Source of the DNA: Flavobacteriaceae bacterium PS02336
Lineage (GTDB): Bacteria; Bacteroidota; Bacteroidia; Flavobacteriales; Flavobacteriaceae
Direction of reading: 5' to 3'
Assembly (NCBI GenBank): GCA_029960065.1
Contig: JASCOF010000005.1
Coordinates: 62,001 to 126,000, forward strand
DNA length: 64,000 nucleotides
Position 1 is the stretch's first letter; each line of letters starts with the position of its first letter. This document shows positions 26,511 through 35,051 of the stretch, piece by piece. The position numbers and the translations under genes are program-made. A model generated the notes under the pieces. It made no database searches, had not been told where the DNA came from, and worked only from the letters and a program-made list of their open reading frames with translations.

Positions 26511-26973
26511 CGGAATTCTTCTTTTGGCAGCAATACTTCTTTTTTCTTGTGACAAAAAGCGAGTATTTGATGAGTATAAATCTGTTGGGAGTGCTTGGCA
26601 CAAAGACAGTATTATAAGCTTTAATCTGCCAGTTTTAGATTCTACAAAAAAATACAATTTGTTTGTAAACATACGAGACAACAACAATTATCCGTTTAAT
26701 AATTTGTTTTTAATTGTTGCTATTGAAACGCCAAGCGGATTTACAAAAGTGGATACTTTAGAATACCAAATGGCCGCTCCAGATGGAACTTTATTAGGAA
26801 ACGGATTTACTGATATTAAAGAAAGTAAGCTGTTTTACAAAGAAGATGTAAAGTTTAAAGGAACTTATAAAGTCCACATCAAACAAGCCGTTAGACAATC
26901 AGGAAAAATTCCTGGTGTCGAAGCTTTAGAAGGAATTACAGACGTTGGTTTTAGAATAGAACAAAAAGATTAG
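26494..26973 (+). CDS. gldH: gliding motility lipoprotein GldH
   Basis: 159 aa. Lipobox at Cys19 (AAILLFSC). FDEYKSVGSAWHKDSIISF, NIRDNNNYPFNNLFLIV and the GFTDIKESKLFYKEDVKF segment match GldH, a lipoprotein needed for gliding in Flavobacterium johnsoniae. It is in the expected place, just after ricT (17-nt overlap) and 9 nt before a penicillin-binding protein gene. It supports placing the organism in the gliding flavobacteria, though the window does not show the other gld genes. Confidence 0.93.
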   Translation: MRIKNSGILLLAAILLFSCDKKRVFDEYKSVGSAWHKDSIISFNLPVLDSTKKYNLFVNIRDNNNYPFNNLFLIVAIETPSGFTKVDTLEYQMAAPDGTLLGNGFTDIKESKLFYKEDVKFKGTYKVHIKQAVRQSGKIPGVEALEGITDVGFRIEQKD

Positions 26974-26982
26974 AAAATAGTT

Positions 26983-29283
26983 ATGGCTGCTAAAAAAAAC
27001 AATCAATCAAACAAGGATATTAATTATTATAAAAAGAAATTCTGGCGGGTTTTTGCTTACTCCATGTTAGGAGTTTTGGCTTTCTTTTTATTTGCTTCTT
27101 GGGGGTTATTTGGATCGATGCCTTCATTTGAAGATTTAGAAAATCCAGATTCAAACCTCGCAACAGAAATTATCTCTTCTGATGGAGTTGTGATCGGTAA
27201 GTATTTCAAAACCAACAGGTCTCAGCTTAAATATTCTGATTTGCCTAAAAATTTGGTCGAAGCGCTTGTAGCGACTGAAGATGCACGTTTTTACGAACAT
27301 TCAGGAATTGACGGACGCGGTACTTTAAGAGCTGTTTTTAGTTTAGGAACAAATGGTGGAGCAAGTACACTGACACAACAGCTTGCTAAACAATTGTTTC
27401 ATGGTGAAGGGTCTAAGTTTTTGCCTTTCAGGATTGTACAAAAAATAAAAGAGTGGATTATTGCCATCCGTCTAGAAAGACAATATACAAAGAATGAAAT
27501 TCTGGCGATGTACTGTAACGTTTATGATTTTGGAAATTACTCGGTTGGAGTAAGTTCTGCAGCACAAACTTACTTTTCTAAAGAACCAAAAGATCTGACA
27601 GTAGACGAATCGGCTATTTTGGTCGGAATGTTTAAGAACTCAGGATTATACAATCCAGTTCGTAATCCGCAGGGAGTAAAAAACCGTCGTAATGTGGTTT
27701 TATCTCAAATGGCAAAAGCAAAAATGATCTCTGAATCTGAAAAAGAGAGACTTCAAGCCCTTCCTATAACTTTGAAATTTAAGTTAGAGAGCCACCGTGA
27801 AGGTATAGCAACCTATTTTAGAGAATATCTTCGTGATTATATGAAGAAATGGGTGGCAGAAAACAAAAAACCAGACGGATCTGATTATGATATTTACAAA
27901 GACGGACTTAAAATCTACACCACAATAGATTCTAGAATGCAATCTTATGCAGAGGAAGCCGTTTCTGAACACATGAAAAACTTGCAGCAACAGTTTTTTA
28001 TTGAACAGAAAACCAATAAAAATGCTCCTTTCGTAAATATTACGCAGGCAGAAACAGATAGAATCATGATGCAGGCAATGAAGAACTCTGTTCGCTGGGC
28101 GCAAATGAAAGAAATGGACAAAAGCGAAGAGGATATCATTGCTTCATTTAAAGTAAAAACAAAAATGCGCGTATTTACTTGGAAAGGAGAACGCGATACT
28201 ACAATGACACCGCTGGATTCTATTCGTTACTACAAACACTTTTTGCAATCTGGTTTAATGTCGATGGAACCGCAAACTGGTGCAATTAAAGCTTGGGTAG
28301 GAGGAATTAACTACAAATATTTCCAATACGATCACGTAGGACAAGGAGCAAGACAAGTAGGATCTACTTTTAAACCTTTCGTTTACGCAACTGCAATCGA
28401 GGAGTTAAATATGTCTCCTTGCGACTCTATTCTTGATGGTCCGTTTATGATTCATAAAGGGCGTCACCACGTAACGGAAGATTGGGAACCAAGAAACTCT
28501 GATTACAGATACCGCGGAATGGTAACTTTAAAACAAGCTTTGGCGGCTTCGATCAATACAGTTTCTGCTAAATTAATTGATAGGACAAGTCCAGAAGCAG
28601 TTGTGGAATTGACTAAAAAATTGGGAGTAAAAACGGAGATCCCAGTTCAGCCTTCAATTGCATTAGGTGCAGTAGATATTACGGTTGAAGATATGGTTGC
28701 AGCATACAGCACATTTGCAAACCAAGGTGTTTATGTGAAACCCCAATTTTTAAGCAGAATAGAAAACAAAAGTGGAGAGGTTATCTATGAACCAATCCCA
28801 GAGTCTCATGACGTTTTAAATAAAGATATTGCCTTTGCGGTAATTAAATTACTTCAAGGGGTAACAGAAAGTGGCTCAGGTGTGCGTTTACGTACTCAGG
28901 GCGGAGGAAGCGGAGACAATCGCTGGACAGGATATCCATATATGTTCAAAAATCCAATTGCTGGTAAAACCGGTACAACTCAAAATCAGTCTGATGGTTG
29001 GTTTATGGGGATGGTTCCAAATTTAGTGACAGGTGTTTGGGTTGGATGCGAAGATCGTTCCGCACGTTTCAAAAGTTTGACTTACGGACAAGGAGCTACA
29101 GCAGCTTTACCAGTTTGGGGGTACTTCATGAAACTTTGTTATGCTGATAAAAACCTTCAGATTTCTAAAGGAGAATTTGAGCGCCCAGCAAACCTTTCAA
29201 TAAAAGTAGATTGCTATGCTAGACCAGCTATTGTAAAAGATACTACAGCAACAGAACAAAATACAGATGAATTTGAATTGTAA
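26983..29283 (+). CDS. class A penicillin-binding protein (PBP1A-type)
   Basis: 766 aa. One TM segment at about 25-45 anchors it in the inner membrane. The glycosyltransferase domain has EDARFYEHSGIDGRGTLRA (catalytic Glu) and STLTQQLAKQLF. The transpeptidase domain has the active-site S-T-F-K in GSTFKPFVYA, SINTVSAK and KTGTTQNQSDGWFMG. It polymerises and cross-links peptidoglycan. It follows gldH by 9 nt and has a strong terminator after it, so it ends the ricT-gldH operon. Confidence 0.96.
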   Translation: MAAKKNNQSNKDINYYKKKFWRVFAYSMLGVLAFFLFASWGLFGSMPSFEDLENPDSNLATEIISSDGVVIGKYFKTNRSQLKYSDLPKNLVEALVATEDARFYEHSGIDGRGTLRAVFSLGTNGGASTLTQQLAKQLFHGEGSKFLPFRIVQKIKEWIIAIRLERQYTKNEILAMYCNVYDFGNYSVGVSSAAQTYFSKEPKDLTVDESAILVGMFKNSGLYNPVRNPQGVKNRRNVVLSQMAKAKMISESEKERLQALPITLKFKLESHREGIATYFREYLRDYMKKWVAENKKPDGSDYDIYKDGLKIYTTIDSRMQSYAEEAVSEHMKNLQQQFFIEQKTNKNAPFVNITQAETDRIMMQAMKNSVRWAQMKEMDKSEEDIIASFKVKTKMRVFTWKGERDTTMTPLDSIRYYKHFLQSGLMSMEPQTGAIKAWVGGINYKYFQYDHVGQGARQVGSTFKPFVYATAIEELNMSPCDSILDGPFMIHKGRHHVTEDWEPRNSDYRYRGMVTLKQALAASINTVSAKLIDRTSPEAVVELTKKLGVKTEIPVQPSIALGAVDITVEDMVAAYSTFANQGVYVKPQFLSRIENKSGEVIYEPIPESHDVLNKDIAFAVIKLLQGVTESGSGVRLRTQGGGSGDNRWTGYPYMFKNPIAGKTGTTQNQSDGWFMGMVPNLVTGVWVGCEDRSARFKSLTYGQGATAALPVWGYFMKLCYADKNLQISKGEFERPANLSIKVDCYARPAIVKDTTATEQNTDEFEL

Positions 29284-29315
29284 CAATGTTGCAATAATAT
29301 TCAACTAATTCTTTA

Positions 29316-29362
29316 ACATCCCTTTACTGCTCTTTTGAAAAGATTAGTAAAGGGATTTTTAT
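29316..29362 (+). terminator. intrinsic terminator after the PBP gene
   Basis: ATCCCTTTACT and AGTAAAGGGAT arms (29318-29328, 29346-29356) are followed by TTTTTATTT. Confidence 0.85.
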
Positions 29363-29449
29363 TTAGGTTTTATTTTTTACGAAATCGTTATAAATTAATC
29401 TAAAAATCTTATTTTTATCAAAAATATACAGTATTAAAGACCCTTTGTT

Positions 29450-30151
29450 ATGATAACAAAAAAAGTAAATAACGTTCAAGATGCAATTAACGGAATCGAA
29501 AACGGCATGACCATCATGTTTGGCGGTTTCGGATTGTGTGGTATTCCTGAAAATACAATTGCAGCTTTGGTAAATACATCTATTTCAGATTTAACCTGTA
29601 TTTCTAATAATGCAGGTGTTGATGATTTTGGTTTAGGATTATTATTGCAGAAAAAACAGATAAAAAAAATGATTTCTTCCTATGTGGGAGAAAATGCCGA
29701 ATTCGAACGTCAAATGCTTTCTGGAGAACTAGAAGTTGAGTTAACTCCCCAAGGAACTTTAGCAGAACGATGTCGTGCAGCTCAAGCTGGAATCCCAGCA
29801 TTTTTTACACCAGCAGGTTACGGAACTGAAGTTGCCGAAGGAAAAGAAGCACGCGAATTTAATGGGAAAATGCACATCATGGAAGAAGCTTTCAAAGCCG
29901 ATTTTGCCATAGTAAAAGCATGGAAAGGTGACGAAGCCGGAAATCTAATTTTCAAGGGAACAGCTAGAAACTTCAATGCTTGTATGGCTGGCGCGGGAAA
30001 AATCACAATTGCTGAAGTTGAAGAATTGGTTCCTGTTGGTTCTTTAGATCCAAATCAGATTCATATTCCGGGAATTATGGTACAGCGTATCTTTCAAGGA
30101 GAGAAATTTGAAAAGAGAATCGAACAACGTACAGTGAGAGTTAAGAATTAG
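29450..30151 (+). CDS. scoA: 3-oxoacid CoA-transferase subunit A
   Basis: 233 aa, full length. MIMFGGFGLCGIP-type glycine-rich CoA-binding start (residues 22-34), GRMYVGENAEFER-like central part (SSYVGENAEFERQMLSGE) and the TPAGYGTEVAEGKE segment fit the alpha subunit of succinyl-CoA:3-oxoacid CoA-transferases. With subunit B it moves CoA from succinyl-CoA to acetoacetate, feeding ketone bodies or leucine breakdown products into acetyl-CoA. Unusually, a beta-lactamase gene lies between it and subunit B. A near-consensus promoter TATTTTTA lies at 29410-29417. Confidence 0.93.
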   Translation: MITKKVNNVQDAINGIENGMTIMFGGFGLCGIPENTIAALVNTSISDLTCISNNAGVDDFGLGLLLQKKQIKKMISSYVGENAEFERQMLSGELEVELTPQGTLAERCRAAQAGIPAFFTPAGYGTEVAEGKEAREFNGKMHIMEEAFKADFAIVKAWKGDEAGNLIFKGTARNFNACMAGAGKITIAEVEELVPVGSLDPNQIHIPGIMVQRIFQGEKFEKRIEQRTVRVKN

Positions 30152-30217
30152 ATAATCATCCATTCGTTTAAAGAATCATCTAATTATCAAATTCACTAAT
30201 TGGCACATTAAAAAAAT
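30152..30217. repeat. AATT octamer repeat between scoA and the beta-lactamase gene
   Basis: AATT recurs at 30182, 30190 and 30198 (and CATT at 30206) in exact 8-bp steps. The last 45 bases before the beta-lactamase ATG closely match those before the scoB ATG (31156-31200). Confidence 0.75.
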
Positions 30218-31111
30218 ATGATAAAAACACTTTTTTGCGGTCTGCTCCTTTTCTCTGTTTCATTTCAGAGTTATGCCCAAACAACAGATAAACTTCGACA
30301 AGAACTAAAGCAGATTATTGCTGGCAAGAATGCAACGGTAGGAATTTCAATAAAAAGCATTGAAGATAAAGATACTTTAAGTGTAAATGGAAATTTGAAA
30401 GCTCCTTTAATGAGTGTTTTTAAGTTTCATATTGCATTGGCTGTTTTAAACAAAGTAGATGAAGGAAAACTTTATCTGACTCAGAATATTTTTATAAAAA
30501 AGAAAGATTTACACGAAGATACTTGGAGTCCGATGAAAAAGGATTTTCCAGACGGAAATGTTACTCTAACCTTAGATAAATTGCTTAGATATACGGTTTC
30601 ACATAGTGATAATAACGGATGTGATATTTTGATAGATTTAGTGGGAGGAACTAAAGACATACAGAAATTTATATATAAGCAAGGAATCAAGGACTTCGTG
30701 ATTAAAGTGAATGAGGAACAGATGAAAAGCTGGAAAAATTTATATATAAATACAACAACACCTTTGGCAACAACAGAATTGCTGGAGAAATTCTATAAAG
30801 GAGAGATTCTAAAAGAATCGACAACAAAATATTTGTATCAAATAATGGTAGAAACATCAAGAGGCTTAACTTGGATGAAAGCGGGACTTCCTGAAAATAC
30901 CGAATTGGCGCACAGAACCGGAATGTCTGGAACTAACGATGATAATTTGAGAGCAGCTATGAACGATGTTGGAATAGTAAAACTTCCAAATGGGAAACAT
31001 TTTATTATTTCTATTTATTTAAAAAACATTACAGAAAATCAGCAGGATACAGAAAAAATAATGGCAGATATAACCAAAGCGACGTGGGAGTATTTTACGA
31101 ATAAAAATTAG
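30218..31111 (+). CDS. class A beta-lactamase (subclass A2-like)
   Basis: 297 aa. Signal peptide about 1-20 (SFQSYAQ), so periplasmic. Active-site Ser66-Val-Phe-Lys69, Ser130-Asp-Asn132, and Glu166 in KVNEEQMKSW with the subclass A2 spacing of the omega region (NLYINTTTP). The usual KTG box is His-Arg-Thr-Gly (232-235); Arg at this place is known in CARB-type enzymes but unusual in A2. It should hydrolyse penicillins or cephalosporins; the spectrum cannot be predicted. It sits between the two CoA-transferase subunit genes, bounded on both sides by nearly identical octamer repeats, which suggests a cassette-like insertion. Confidence 0.93.
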   Translation: MIKTLFCGLLLFSVSFQSYAQTTDKLRQELKQIIAGKNATVGISIKSIEDKDTLSVNGNLKAPLMSVFKFHIALAVLNKVDEGKLYLTQNIFIKKKDLHEDTWSPMKKDFPDGNVTLTLDKLLRYTVSHSDNNGCDILIDLVGGTKDIQKFIYKQGIKDFVIKVNEEQMKSWKNLYINTTTPLATTELLEKFYKGEILKESTTKYLYQIMVETSRGLTWMKAGLPENTELAHRTGMSGTNDDNLRAAMNDVGIVKLPNGKHFIISIYLKNITENQQDTEKIMADITKATWEYFTNKN

Positions 31112-31200
31112 ATAATGAGAAATTGTCATAATTAGAAAAATAAACACATTGCGTAAAGAATTATCTAATTATCAAATTCTCTAATTTACACATTAAAGAT
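31112..31200. repeat. AATT octamer repeat between the beta-lactamase gene and scoB
   Basis: AATT at 31167, 31175 and 31183 (CATT at 31191) in exact 8-bp steps. It is a direct copy of the repeat at 30152-30217, so the beta-lactamase gene is flanked by directly repeated DNA. Confidence 0.75.
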
Positions 31201-31860
31201 ATGGCACTTAGTAAAGAAGATATTGCAAAACGAATTGCAAAAGAAGTTAAAGACCGATATTTTGTAAACCTCGGAATCGGAATTCCTACTTTGGTAGCAA
31301 ATTACGTAAGAGAAGATATAGCAGTAGAATTTCAAAGCGAAAACGGCGTTCTCGGAATGGGACCTTTTCCGTTTGAAGGCGAAGAAGATGCTGATATTAT
31401 CAATGCAGGAAAACAAACCATTACGACACTTCCAGGCGCGAGTTTCTTTGATTCGGCTTTTAGTTTCGGAATGATCCGCAGTCAGAAAGTTGATTTGACT
31501 ATTCTTGGAGCAATGGAGGTTTCTGAAAACGGAGACATTGCCAATTGGAAAATTCCAGGCAAAATGGTAAAAGGAATGGGAGGTGCAATGGACTTGGTGG
31601 CTTCCGCCGAAAATATAATCGTTGCCATGATGCACGTGAACAAGGCAGGAGAGTCTAAAATCTTAAAAAGATGCACTTTACCTTTAACGGGTGTAGGATG
31701 CGTTAAAAAGGTTGTAACTGAGCTTGCAGTGCTCGAAGTAACCGAAAAAGGTTTTAAGCTCTTAGAACGCGCGCCAGGTGTCTCAGTCGAGCACATCATC
31801 GCATCAACAGAAGCTGATTTGATTATTGAAGGTGATATTCCTGAAATGGAAATCCAATAA
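31201..31860 (+). CDS. scoB: 3-oxoacid CoA-transferase subunit B
   Basis: 219 aa, full length. YFVNLGIGIPTLVANYV and QSENGVLGMGPFP (with the catalytic Glu that carries CoA) are family signatures. GGAMDLVASAENIIVAM and the LPLTGVGCVKKVVTEL stretch follow as usual. It pairs with the subunit A gene 1 kb upstream. It is normally adjacent to its partner, so the split arrangement is notable. A terminator follows directly. Confidence 0.94.
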   Translation: MALSKEDIAKRIAKEVKDRYFVNLGIGIPTLVANYVREDIAVEFQSENGVLGMGPFPFEGEEDADIINAGKQTITTLPGASFFDSAFSFGMIRSQKVDLTILGAMEVSENGDIANWKIPGKMVKGMGGAMDLVASAENIIVAMMHVNKAGESKILKRCTLPLTGVGCVKKVVTELAVLEVTEKGFKLLERAPGVSVEHIIASTEADLIIEGDIPEMEIQ

Positions 31861-31874
31861 TTTAAAAATGAGTT

Positions 31875-31908
31875 ATCAAAAAAGCCAGTGTTTAAACTGG
31901 CTTTTTTT
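31875..31908 (+). terminator. intrinsic terminator after scoB
   Basis: AAAGCCAGT and ACTGGCTTT arms followed by seven T; symmetric A/T runs let it serve the convergent gene too. Confidence 0.88.
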
Positions 31909-31910
31909 AA

Positions 31911-32630
31911 TTATTGCTTTGGATAAAAATCATCCCAAGTACTTTCTTTTTTTCTATAAATTTTGTCCTTTGGGGTTAAAAGTTGTTTTTTCCAATGGTT
32001 GTTTTCAAAATAAATTTTTGTGGAATCAGAATAGCTCGCAATTCCATTATTGGTGTCATCATCACTTTTAGGAACGAAGGAAACATTTCTGAAATAAAAC
32101 GTTTGCTTTACGTTTTTCGGATCAGTATTTAAAAACTCAGTCCAACTACCCCAGCCACCATCATTAGATGATTCCCATTCGTGAATAACTTGAATATCTT
32201 CATTCGTTAAATAAAGCAAGTATTGTTTTTGAAGAAAACCAGAAGCCTGAAAACCAAAAGTTAATTGAAGAAATGGAGAGAACGAGGAATCCTCGTCTGG
32301 TGAAAAACCATAATTTGCAATCCATTCCGAATCTTTTACGTAATCATTAATTGTAAAATTTTCAGAGGCAATTTTTTCCTTGTTTACGTAAAAATCAAGA
32401 TTGTATTGAACAGTTTCAGTACTGTCTTTATTTACGGTATTCTTTAAAAGCGAAGCAACAATGTAATTGCTCTTGAAATCGTTACCAGAAATACCAATTG
32501 TATCTATTTTTAAAGCTTTTTCAGAAGATGAAACAACTTCTTTTTTAATGTCATTTTTTAATTTTTGATCTGGTTTATTTTTGCAGTTTATTACAATTAA
32601 AGAAAACAGAAGAATACATACTTTTTTCAT
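31911..32630 (-). CDS. lipoprotein, unknown function (paralogue of 38556-39305)
   Basis: 239 aa with lipobox at Cys16 (FSLIVINC). No known domain. The sequence aligns over its length with the lipoprotein at 38556-39305: shared blocks are DxxGI near residue 45, WIANYGF/WMASYGL, SPFLQ/SPFIQ with T.G near 115, WGSWTEFLN/WGNWVEIVN and KIYRKKESTWDDF/KAYFEKKMTFDQF. The mature part is beta-rich and aromatic, so it is probably a surface or periplasmic protein. It has its own -7 box (32647-32654). Confidence 0.75.
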   Translation of the reverse strand: MKKVCILLFSLIVINCKNKPDQKLKNDIKKEVVSSSEKALKIDTIGISGNDFKSNYIVASLLKNTVNKDSTETVQYNLDFYVNKEKIASENFTINDYVKDSEWIANYGFSPDEDSSFSPFLQLTFGFQASGFLQKQYLLYLTNEDIQVIHEWESSNDGGWGSWTEFLNTDPKNVKQTFYFRNVSFVPKSDDDTNNGIASYSDSTKIYFENNHWKKQLLTPKDKIYRKKESTWDDFYPKQ

Positions 32631-32646
32631 TATTAGAATTTTCTTA

Positions 32647-32654
32647 CAAATGTA
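32647..32654 (-). promoter_or_regulatory. -7 box TACATTTG
   Basis: Minus-strand match to TAnnTTTG, 17 nt upstream of the lipoprotein start at 32630. Confidence 0.5.
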
Positions 32655-32708
32655 ATTTATTTATGGAACGCATTTGAGCAAATTGTGAATATTTTTTATT
32701 GAATGCTT

Positions 32709-33482
32709 TTAATCTGAGATTATTAAAGAATATACTAATTTGCCTTTTTTATAATATGCTCTTTCATCTGGCTTTGTTAGTAATATAAGATCATATAATT
32801 CAATCTTATCTTTATAAAATAGAATTCCTAAGTTTATAATGGATCCGCTAATTGAAGTAAACCGTATAGCAGTCATGTCTTGAATATTTGCACCGTCTCC
32901 GTTTATAGTAATATAGTAGCTTTTAAAATTCGCAAGACCTTTTACTTTTCCATCTTCAGTAAAAATAATTTCATTTTTTGAAGATTTGGAAGCGTATTTT
33001 TTATTGGAAAGTAGTCTGTTTATCAAAATGTGCAGAACGGATAAATTTGCTTTTTTTGCTTCTGTTATTAAAGTACTGTCTGCTTTTATAAATTCTTGAT
33101 CGCGATATCTTTCGTCAATTGGGAGCATTATCAAATTACCATTTTTAATATGAGCTTTTTGTGTATCACTTTTAGATAAATAAGTAACTAATGTGTCGTT
33201 TATAATTTTGGCTGGATATTTATTTAATTCTAAGTCATCATTAATAAAAGTAACACTGTCGTTTAGATTTGCAGAGATGATGATTTCAGTGTCTCCATTA
33301 TCAATAGTTTTTATTTTATTCTCAAAGACAATATCATCAACAAAGTCTTTTGCAATCCAATGGCCTGCAAAATTGTTTGTTGAAGATGTTTTGTTCTCTT
33401 TTTTTGAATCGTTGCACGATATAATTGTAATGATTAAAACACTAGTTGAAATAGTGTAAAAGATTTTTTGAATTAATTTCAT
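32709..33482 (-). CDS. lipoprotein, unknown function
   Basis: 257 aa. Lipobox at Cys23 (SVLIITIISC). The mature part begins with a polar linker, then FAGHWIAKDFVDDI, a pattern like small lipocalin-type or META-like beta proteins, but no family could be named with confidence. It has its own -7 box 25 nt upstream and a strong palindromic terminator between it and the next gene. Envelope location is firm from the lipobox; function unknown. Confidence 0.72.
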   Translation of the reverse strand: MKLIQKIFYTISTSVLIITIISCNDSKKENKTSSTNNFAGHWIAKDFVDDIVFENKIKTIDNGDTEIIISANLNDSVTFINDDLELNKYPAKIINDTLVTYLSKSDTQKAHIKNGNLIMLPIDERYRDQEFIKADSTLITEAKKANLSVLHILINRLLSNKKYASKSSKNEIIFTEDGKVKGLANFKSYYITINGDGANIQDMTAIRFTSISGSIINLGILFYKDKIELYDLILLTKPDERAYYKKGKLVYSLIISD

Positions 33483-33506
33483 TTTATAATTGTAAATAAT
33501 ATATTA

Positions 33507-33514
33507 CAAATATA
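33507..33514 (-). promoter_or_regulatory. -7 box TATATTTG
   Basis: Minus-strand TAnnTTTG, 25 nt upstream of the lipoprotein start at 33482. Confidence 0.5.
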
Positions 33515-33540
33515 TGAAATTTAATCTTTTGCAAACTTCT

Positions 33541-33588
33541 TTTAAACAAAAATGCCATTTGAAATTTCAAATGGCATTTTTGTTTAAA
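33541..33588 (-). terminator. 48-bp perfect palindrome acting as terminator
   Basis: Two perfectly complementary 24-nt arms with no spacer, centred between 33564 and 33565. The core is ATGCCATTTGAAATTTCAAAT and the flanks are A/T runs. It lies 14 nt past the stop of the beta-barrel gene. Confidence 0.85.
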
Positions 33589-33601
33589 ACTATGATTCTT
33601 T

Positions 33602-34129
33602 CTATAAATTAAATGAAGCTCCTAAACTAAAAGTAGCCTGATTATTTAAATGATAAAATGGATCATTGTTTGAACCATATTTTGCAATTGGAAATCCGAT
33701 TTCTGTGAAAACACCAAATCCGTCAGTAAAGAAATAACGACCACCAACATGACCTCCAAAATTATGTAAACCTAAACTTAGTCCAGGATAAACGTCTAAT
33801 TGTTCCACACCAATTACACTAGACAAGTTAGCATTGATTCTTGCTTTGGCATCAAAACGATCACCAAAATCTGGTTTGGCTTCGCTGTAAGCAACATTGC
33901 TTCCGTGGTAGAAACCGGTAAAATTATCAACTCCTAATAAATAGTTAGCAACAAATCCAAAAGAGAAATTTTCTCCTAAACCAAAATCTATAGAACCTTG
34001 AATCCCAGAACCACCATCTTGTAAATTAGCACCAACGTTAACTCTCGTATCACCTTTACCAGTATAGGCTTGCTGTGCATTGATAAATCCGAATGAAACT
34101 AAAAACAAGAGTGTAATAACCTTTTTCAT
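33602..34129 (-). CDS. outer-membrane beta-barrel protein (DUF6646-like)
   Basis: 175 aa. Signal peptide 1-18 (FGFINAQ). The mature part has alternating strands with repeated Gly and aromatic residues (TRVNVGANLQDGGSG, GRYFFTDGFGVFTEIGFP) and ends in Phe-Asn-Leu, a typical barrel C-terminus. The length and the NLQDGGSGIQGSIDFGLGEN block fit a small flavobacterial family of 8-stranded barrels. Role unknown. Its own -7 box lies 28 nt upstream. Confidence 0.8.
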   Translation of the reverse strand: MKKVITLLFLVSFGFINAQQAYTGKGDTRVNVGANLQDGGSGIQGSIDFGLGENFSFGFVANYLLGVDNFTGFYHGSNVAYSEAKPDFGDRFDAKARINANLSSVIGVEQLDVYPGLSLGLHNFGGHVGGRYFFTDGFGVFTEIGFPIAKYGSNNDPFYHLNNQATFSLGASFNL

Positions 34130-34156
34130 AAATTTTAAATATTAATTATTTGAAAG

Positions 34157-34164
34157 CAAAAATA
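34157..34164 (-). promoter_or_regulatory. -7 box TATTTTTG
   Basis: Minus-strand TAnnTTTG, 28 nt upstream of the start at 34129. Confidence 0.5.
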
Positions 34165-34177
34165 AATTTTAAATAAA

Positions 34178-34912
34178 TTAATTCCTACCTTTTTCGTTAA
34201 AATACAATTCGTTCAGCGGCTCGCTCTGCCAGTATTCTTTGGTGTCAACATTCATAATAGTAAGCGGACCTCTAAAGGCAGCACCAGTATCGACATTCCA
34301 TACGCAGGCTTTGTTTACTGGAACAGTTTGACCGATTCGTGTAACTGGAGTATGGCCAATGTAAACTTCTTTATAAACGGTAAATCTTTTAGGATAGTTT
34401 ATGTCATCCTCTTTTAATTTTGGATCGAGAGAAAGAGCGGTTTCCCAAAGTGTTCTGTCCCAATAAAATAGTTTAGAAAAATATTCCCATTTCACGCCAT
34501 TCAAATTAGTAAATCCCGCATGAACAAACAAACGGTTTTGTTCGTCTAAGTAATAATCTTGAAGACTTTCTAAAAAAGCAATATGAGCTTTTTTCTTTTC
34601 AGGAGAAATCTTAGCATAGCCTTCAACGGTCGCTTTACCGCCATGTTTGTACCACATTTCTTCATCAAAATCATCGTTTCTGTCTTCTAGCCAGTCAAGT
34701 GCGAGCTGATCGTGATTTCCTCTAATGCAAATACAGTTTTGTTTATTTTTTAAATCGATCAGATAGTCAATTACTTCAACAGACTGACTCCAGCCATCCA
34801 CATAATCGCCTAAAAATATCAGTGTATCTTCTGTAGTAACTTCGGCTCTTTTCATCACTTGTTCAAGTGCAAGTAATCCTCCGTGAATGTCGCCTATAAC
34901 AAATGTTCGCAT
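34178..34912 (-). CDS. calcineurin-type metallophosphoesterase (PrpA/PPP-like phosphatase)
   Basis: 244 aa. The five metal-binding blocks of PPP-type phosphatases are present in order: GDIHG (7-11), GDYVDGW, RGNHD, a His in FVHAGF and GHTPV. It is a cytosolic hydrolase, either a Ser/Thr protein phosphatase or a dinucleotide (Ap4A-like) hydrolase; sequence alone does not decide. It stands alone with its own -7 box (34936-34943), divergent from dinB. Confidence 0.92.
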   Translation of the reverse strand: MRTFVIGDIHGGLLALEQVMKRAEVTTEDTLIFLGDYVDGWSQSVEVIDYLIDLKNKQNCICIRGNHDQLALDWLEDRNDDFDEEMWYKHGGKATVEGYAKISPEKKKAHIAFLESLQDYYLDEQNRLFVHAGFTNLNGVKWEYFSKLFYWDRTLWETALSLDPKLKEDDINYPKRFTVYKEVYIGHTPVTRIGQTVPVNKACVWNVDTGAAFRGPLTIMNVDTKEYWQSEPLNELYFNEKGRN

Positions 34913-34935
34913 TATTTAATTTTTCGAGTAGAAGA

Positions 34936-34943
34936 CAAAAATA
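34936..34943 (-). promoter_or_regulatory. -7 box TATTTTTG
   Basis: Minus-strand TAnnTTTG, 24 nt upstream of the phosphoesterase start. Confidence 0.5.
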
Positions 34944-35039
34944 AAAAGAATTATTGGTTTGCACCCATTGAATCTGTTTTCTTTGAAGATTGATATTATT
35001 TATAACTATATGAAACGTTTTTTTATTGCTTTTCCTTTT

Positions 35040-35047
35040 TAAATTTG
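35040..35047 (+). promoter_or_regulatory. -7 box TAAATTTG touching the dinB start
   Basis: Perfect TAnnTTTG, ending only 4 nt before the dinB ATG at 35052. A transcript starting about 5 nt after the box would begin at the start codon. Confidence 0.45.
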
Positions 35048-35051
35048 CAAA

